Source: Magnetospirillum sp. WYHS-4 (lineage in GTDB: Bacteria; Pseudomonadota; Alphaproteobacteria; Rhodospirillales; GLO-3). From it: a stretch of DNA of 49,141 nt. Positions within the stretch are counted from its first letter, which is position 1, and each line of letters opens with the position of its first letter. Made by a program: the position numbers and the translations under genes. The DNA lies in assembly GCA_039908345.1 (NCBI GenBank), contig JAMOBD010000028.1:1-49141 (forward strand). The letters run 5' to 3'. This document shows, piece by piece, positions 46,291 to 49,141 of this stretch. The notes under the pieces were generated by a model. The model was not told where the DNA came from. It saw only the letters and a list, made by a program, of their open reading frames with translations, and made no database searches.

Positions 46291-47220
46291 ATGCCGGGGC
46301 GCTTCGTGGAAATCGCCGAGGACAACCGCCACCTGGCGGTGGAGCGGGGCTTCCTGGTGGTGACGGAGAAGGGCCGCGAACTGGGCCGGGTGCCCCTGGA
46401 CGACATCGCGGCCCTGATCGCCAACGCCCATGGCCTGACCTACAGCAACAACGCCCTGCTGGAACTGGCCCGTCGGGGGGCGCCGGTGGTGCTGTGCGGC
46501 CCCCACCACCGGCCCGAGGCCTTCCTGTGGCCGGTGGACGGCCATCATGTCCAGGCCGCCCGCATGGATGCCCAGATCGCCGCGCCCCAGCCCTTGCGCA
46601 AGCGCCTCTGGCAAGGGCTGGTCAAGGCCAAGGTCCAGATGCAGGGCGCCATCCTGGAAGCCCGGGGCCAGCCCGCCGGGGCCTTCGAGGCCTTGGCGCG
46701 GGAGGTGCGGTCCGGCGATCCCGACAACATCGAGGCCCAGGCGGCGCGGCGCTACTGGCCCCTGCTGATGGGGGCGGACTTCCGCCGCGACCCCCAGGGG
46801 AGCGAGATCAACGGCCTCCTGAACTACGGCTACACGGTGCTCCGGGCGGCCACGGCGCGGGCGGTGATGGGGGCGGGGCTGCATCCCACCCTGGGGCTGT
46901 TCCACAGCAACCGGGGCAATCCCATGCGGCTGGTGGACGACCTGATGGAGCCCTTCCGGCCCCTAGTGGACCTGGCGGTGGTGCGTTTGGCCGATGGCGG
47001 TCGGCGCGAGGTGGACCGCGACAGCAAGCGGATCTTGGCGGGACTGTCCTGGGCCGATCTGCCGACGGCGGAGGGCCGGACGCCCCTGGCGGCGTGCCTG
47101 GAACGGCTGGCCCTGTCGGTGGCGCGCTCCTTCGAGAGCGGCTCGCCCGAGCTTGACCTGCCGGACCCACCGCCGCCCCTGGACCTGGCGGCCTGGGGTG
47201 AGAGCAGGCCGGAGGCATGA
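46291..47220 (+). CDS. cas1: CRISPR-associated endonuclease Cas1 (type II)
   Basis: A 309-residue integrase of spacer acquisition. It has the N-terminal beta domain (FVEIAEDNRHLAVERGFLVV, then LGRVPLDDIAALIANAHGLTYSN), the helical domain with NIEAQAARRYWPLL (metal-binding Glu), the conserved His in GLHPTLGLFHSNRGNPM and the acidic pair in LVDDLMEPFRPLVD. ATG 46291 lies 10 bases after cas9, and the stop overlaps cas2 as ATGA. Confidence 0.96.
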   Translation: MPGRFVEIAEDNRHLAVERGFLVVTEKGRELGRVPLDDIAALIANAHGLTYSNNALLELARRGAPVVLCGPHHRPEAFLWPVDGHHVQAARMDAQIAAPQPLRKRLWQGLVKAKVQMQGAILEARGQPAGAFEALAREVRSGDPDNIEAQAARRYWPLLMGADFRRDPQGSEINGLLNYGYTVLRAATARAVMGAGLHPTLGLFHSNRGNPMRLVDDLMEPFRPLVDLAVVRLADGGRREVDRDSKRILAGLSWADLPTAEGRTPLAACLERLALSVARSFESGSPELDLPDPPPPLDLAAWGESRPEA

Positions 47221-47549
47221 CGGCTCTATCGGGATACCGCCTGATGTGGATGATGGTGTTGTTCGATCTGCCGGTGGGGACCCGCGAGGAACGGGGGCGG
47301 GCGACCCGTTTCCGCAATTTCCTGCTCGACCGGGGCTTCGAGATGAGCCAGTTTTCCGTCTATCTGCGTTTCTGTACCGGGCGGGAACAGGCGGAAACCC
47401 ACGTCAAGGCTATCGAGAAGTCCGTGCCCAAGGCGGGCAAGGTCAGCATCGTCTTCTTCACCGACAAGCAGTTCGAGCAAAGCATCTCCTTCGTCGGACG
47501 CGGTCGCGAAGCCAATCCGAAAAAACCCGAGCAACTGGCCCTGTTCTGA
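47217..47549 (+). CDS. cas2: CRISPR-associated endoribonuclease Cas2 (type II)
   Basis: A 110-residue ferredoxin-fold protein that pairs with Cas1. The first strand MWMMVLFDLPVGTREERGRA carries the conserved Asp in FDLP, followed by FRNFLLDRGFEMSQFSVYLR and GKVSIVFFTDKQFEQSISF. Type II Cas2 proteins commonly have this VLFDLPV...F.V..R pattern. It overlaps cas1 and ends 73 bases before the first repeat. No csn2 or cas4 follows, which supports type II-C. Confidence 0.95.
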   Translation: MTALSGYRLMWMMVLFDLPVGTREERGRATRFRNFLLDRGFEMSQFSVYLRFCTGREQAETHVKAIEKSVPKAGKVSIVFFTDKQFEQSISFVGRGREANPKKPEQLALF

Positions 47550-47582
47550 CCCATGCCCTCCTGTTTTTCACCCCGCACGGCC

Positions 47583-47610
47583 AAAAAAAACGCCCTGTTT
47601 CCAGGGCGTT
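47583..47610 (-). terminator. Rho-independent terminator for the CRISPR transcript
   Basis: On the minus strand a perfect 9-bp stem (AACGCCCTG with CAGGGCGTT, loop GAAA) is followed by TTTTTTTT. It lies 13 bases beyond the array's last repeat in the minus direction, so it would end a leftward pre-crRNA. The T-run is only on the minus strand, so it is oriented for that transcript rather than for the cas operon. Confidence 0.85.
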
Positions 47611-47622
47611 GCAAGGGTTTGT

Positions 47623-47692
47623 ATTGTAGCCGATAGGGAACCGGGGTCCAGCCGCAACTGTAGCCGATAGGGAACCGGGGTCCAGCCGCAAC
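47623..47692 (-). repeat. Two CRISPR repeats fused without a spacer
   Basis: The 36-base repeat at 47623-47658 is followed directly by a copy starting at its third base (47659-47692, 34 bases). No spacer lies between them. This is the cas2-proximal end, the 3' end of the predicted pre-crRNA. Confidence 0.9.
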
Positions 47693-49141
47693 CCGATAGC
47701 CCGATCTGGGCCAAGCCGGGCAAATTGTAGCCGATAGGGAACCGGGGTCCAGCCGCAACCGTACAGGTGCCTTCGCGTCTTCTCGTTGTATTGTAGCCGA
47801 TAGGGAACCGGGGTCCAGCCGCAACGGCAAGTCGGTCGGCCACATCTACCGCTGGATTGTAGCCGATAGGGAACCGGGGTCCAGCCGCAACATCACATGC
47901 GGTTGGCCACCAGGCCGGTTGATTGTAGCCGATAGGGAACCGGGGTCCAGCCGCAACGACCAGGGAAAGTGGGGTTCCGCCGCCGATATTGTAGCCGATA
48001 GGGAACCGGGGTCCAGCCGCAACCGGGATCATGCCGTCCATTTCCGTCCGGAATTGTAGCCGATAGGGAACCGGGGTCCAGCCGCAACGCGGACGTCCAC
48101 CGCCCGGCCGATGGCCGGATTGTAGCCGATAGGGAACCGGGGTCCAGCCGCAACTACCAGGGTACCGACCCATCATCCGCCTCCATTGTAGCCGATAGGG
48201 AACCGGGGTCCAGCCGCAACGATGGCTTTCGCCGCCGTCTTCACCGCGCCATTGTAGCCGATAGGGAACCGGGGTCCAGCCGCAACCCACAAACCCTTGG
48301 TGAACTGGTCAACCTTATTGTAGCCGATAGGGAACCGGGGTCCAGCCGCAACTTCCAGCGTGCGGTCTGGCGCCGATGGTGATTGTAGCCGATAGGGAAC
48401 CGGGGTCCAGCCGCAACCGGGAAGCCGATCAGGACATAACAGCGCAGATTGTAGCCGATAGGGAACCGGGGTCCAGCCGCAACATGGGTGCCGGCATCCC
48501 AACCGAACCGGGGATTGTAGCCGATAGGGAACCGGGGTCCAGCCGCAACTGCTTGCGGCCACGGCGGGGCGGCGGCCAATTGTAGCCGATAGGGAACCGG
48601 GGTCCAGCCGCAACGCTAGCCGTGGCCGCGCCCTGATCGCCGCTATTGTAGCCGATAGGGAACCGGGGTCCAGCCGCAACGTACTGCCGTCCACCCCGTC
48701 GCAGTGCAGCATTGTAGCCGATAGGGAACCGGGGTCCAGCCGCAACAAAACATCCCAGGTATCCCCAGGCGCCCATTGTAGCCGATAGGGAACCGGGGTC
48801 CAGCCGCAACGATCCGGGCGTCGCCGATCGCCGCGAGCGGATTGTAGCCGATAGGGAACCGGGGTCCAGCCGCAACGCCTGGGGGGACGGCCTTGTCGGC
48901 GTGATCATTGTAGCCGATAGGGAACCGGGGTCCAGCCGCAACTGTGCCAGACCGGACGAGGCGGCCCCATGGATTGTAGCCGATAGGGAACCGGGGTCCA
49001 GCCGCAACTTGACGCTAGTGCTGGTCACCGTGGTTTTGATTGTAGCCGATAGGGAACCGGGGTCCAGCCGCAACTCATTCATCGTCCCGATTTTGCTGTC
49101 CGGAAATTGTAGCCGATAGGGAACCGGGGTCCAGCCGCAAC
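47623..49141 (-). CRISPR. Type II-C CRISPR array, 24 repeats, open at the right edge
   Basis: Repeats of 36 bases (plus strand begins ATTGTAGCC, ends CAGCCGCAAC; minus strand begins GTTGCGGCTGG, ends GGCTACAAT) at about a 66-base pitch. Repeat starts: 47623, 47659 (34-base form), 47724, 47790, 47856, 47922, 47988, 48053, 48119, 48185, 48251, 48317, 48382, 48448, 48514, 48579, 48645, 48711, 48775, 48841, 48907, 48973, 49039 and 49106. All full copies appear identical. There are 22 spacers of 28-31 bases, mostly 30. The final repeat ends on the last base of the window, so the array may continue. The minus orientation is supported by the terminator at 47583-47610, the tracrRNA anti-repeat, and the GTTG...CTACAAT repeat form shared with Neisseria type II-C. 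Confidence 0.97.

Noticed and set aside
47693-47723. Similarity of the first spacer (starting CCGATAGC) to the repeat core CCGATAGG
   Set aside because: Only 7 matching bases; not enough to call it a degenerate repeat.
47568-49119. Several overlapping frames with a repeated LRLDPGSLSATI or CGWTPVPYRLQ pattern
   Set aside because: These are translations of the CRISPR repeats, not protein genes.

Overview
The window looks like chromosome of a high-GC alphaproteobacterium, most likely of the Rhodospirillales (Magnetospirillum/Rhodospirillum-like). The basis is a pyruvate dehydrogenase subunit with an N-terminal lipoyl domain following pdhA, a phoR-pstSCAB-phoU-phoB operon, the CckA phosphorelay kinase directly behind flhB, CtrA-type boxes (TTAA-N7-TTAA) in a flagellar promoter region, and a GTP-type PEP carboxykinase. 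The genus is an inference. No rRNA or tRNA gene, insertion sequence or prophage was seen.

Layout. 1-1330 (-): pdhA and the start of pdhB. 1527-3842 (-): a CYTH/CHAD protein and a HAD pyrimidine 5'-nucleotidase. 4011-11642 (+): a small unknown protein, then the complete phosphate-sensing and uptake operon with a tandem Pho box before pstS. 11701-16666 (+): a thioredoxin-fold protein, a heparinase II/III family protein, and a chemoreceptor that combines a c-type haem motif with a PilZ domain. 16672-27122: a mixed block with two TPR/GT41-like glycosyltransferases, a UbiT-like protein, a PilJ/PAS hybrid kinase, purC and an FkbM methyltransferase. 27125-34866: flagellar genes in two divergent groups, flgB-flgC-fliE-fliQ-fliR-flhB-cckA (-) and flhX-unknown-fliO-fliP (+). 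34970-42597: hsp20, a frameshifted TPR gene with an unrecognised partner, a CapA-like phosphoesterase, pckG, and a small coiled-coil membrane protein.

42890-49141 is a type II-C CRISPR-Cas locus. It holds a tracrRNA on the minus strand that had to be found from sequence alone, cas9 (about 1063 aa), cas1, cas2, and an array of 24 repeats that reaches the last base of the window. The tracrRNA anti-repeat shares 24 consecutive bases with the CRISPR repeat and is followed by a short hairpin and a strong terminator. The array reads on the minus strand, towards cas2. A Rho-independent terminator facing that way sits just past its last repeat, and each repeat ends in a -10-like TACAAT on the transcribed strand. 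The first two repeats are fused with no spacer between them.

How the parts fit: CckA feeds the CtrA pathway, and CtrA-like boxes lie in the divergent promoter region of the flagellar genes that include cckA itself. PhoR/PhoB probably control the pst genes through the Pho box at the end of phoR. FkbM and a TPR-glycosyltransferase follow cckA with a 2-base gap and a 4-base overlap, suggesting modification of a surface or flagellar component. Functions given for genes known only by domain are inference.
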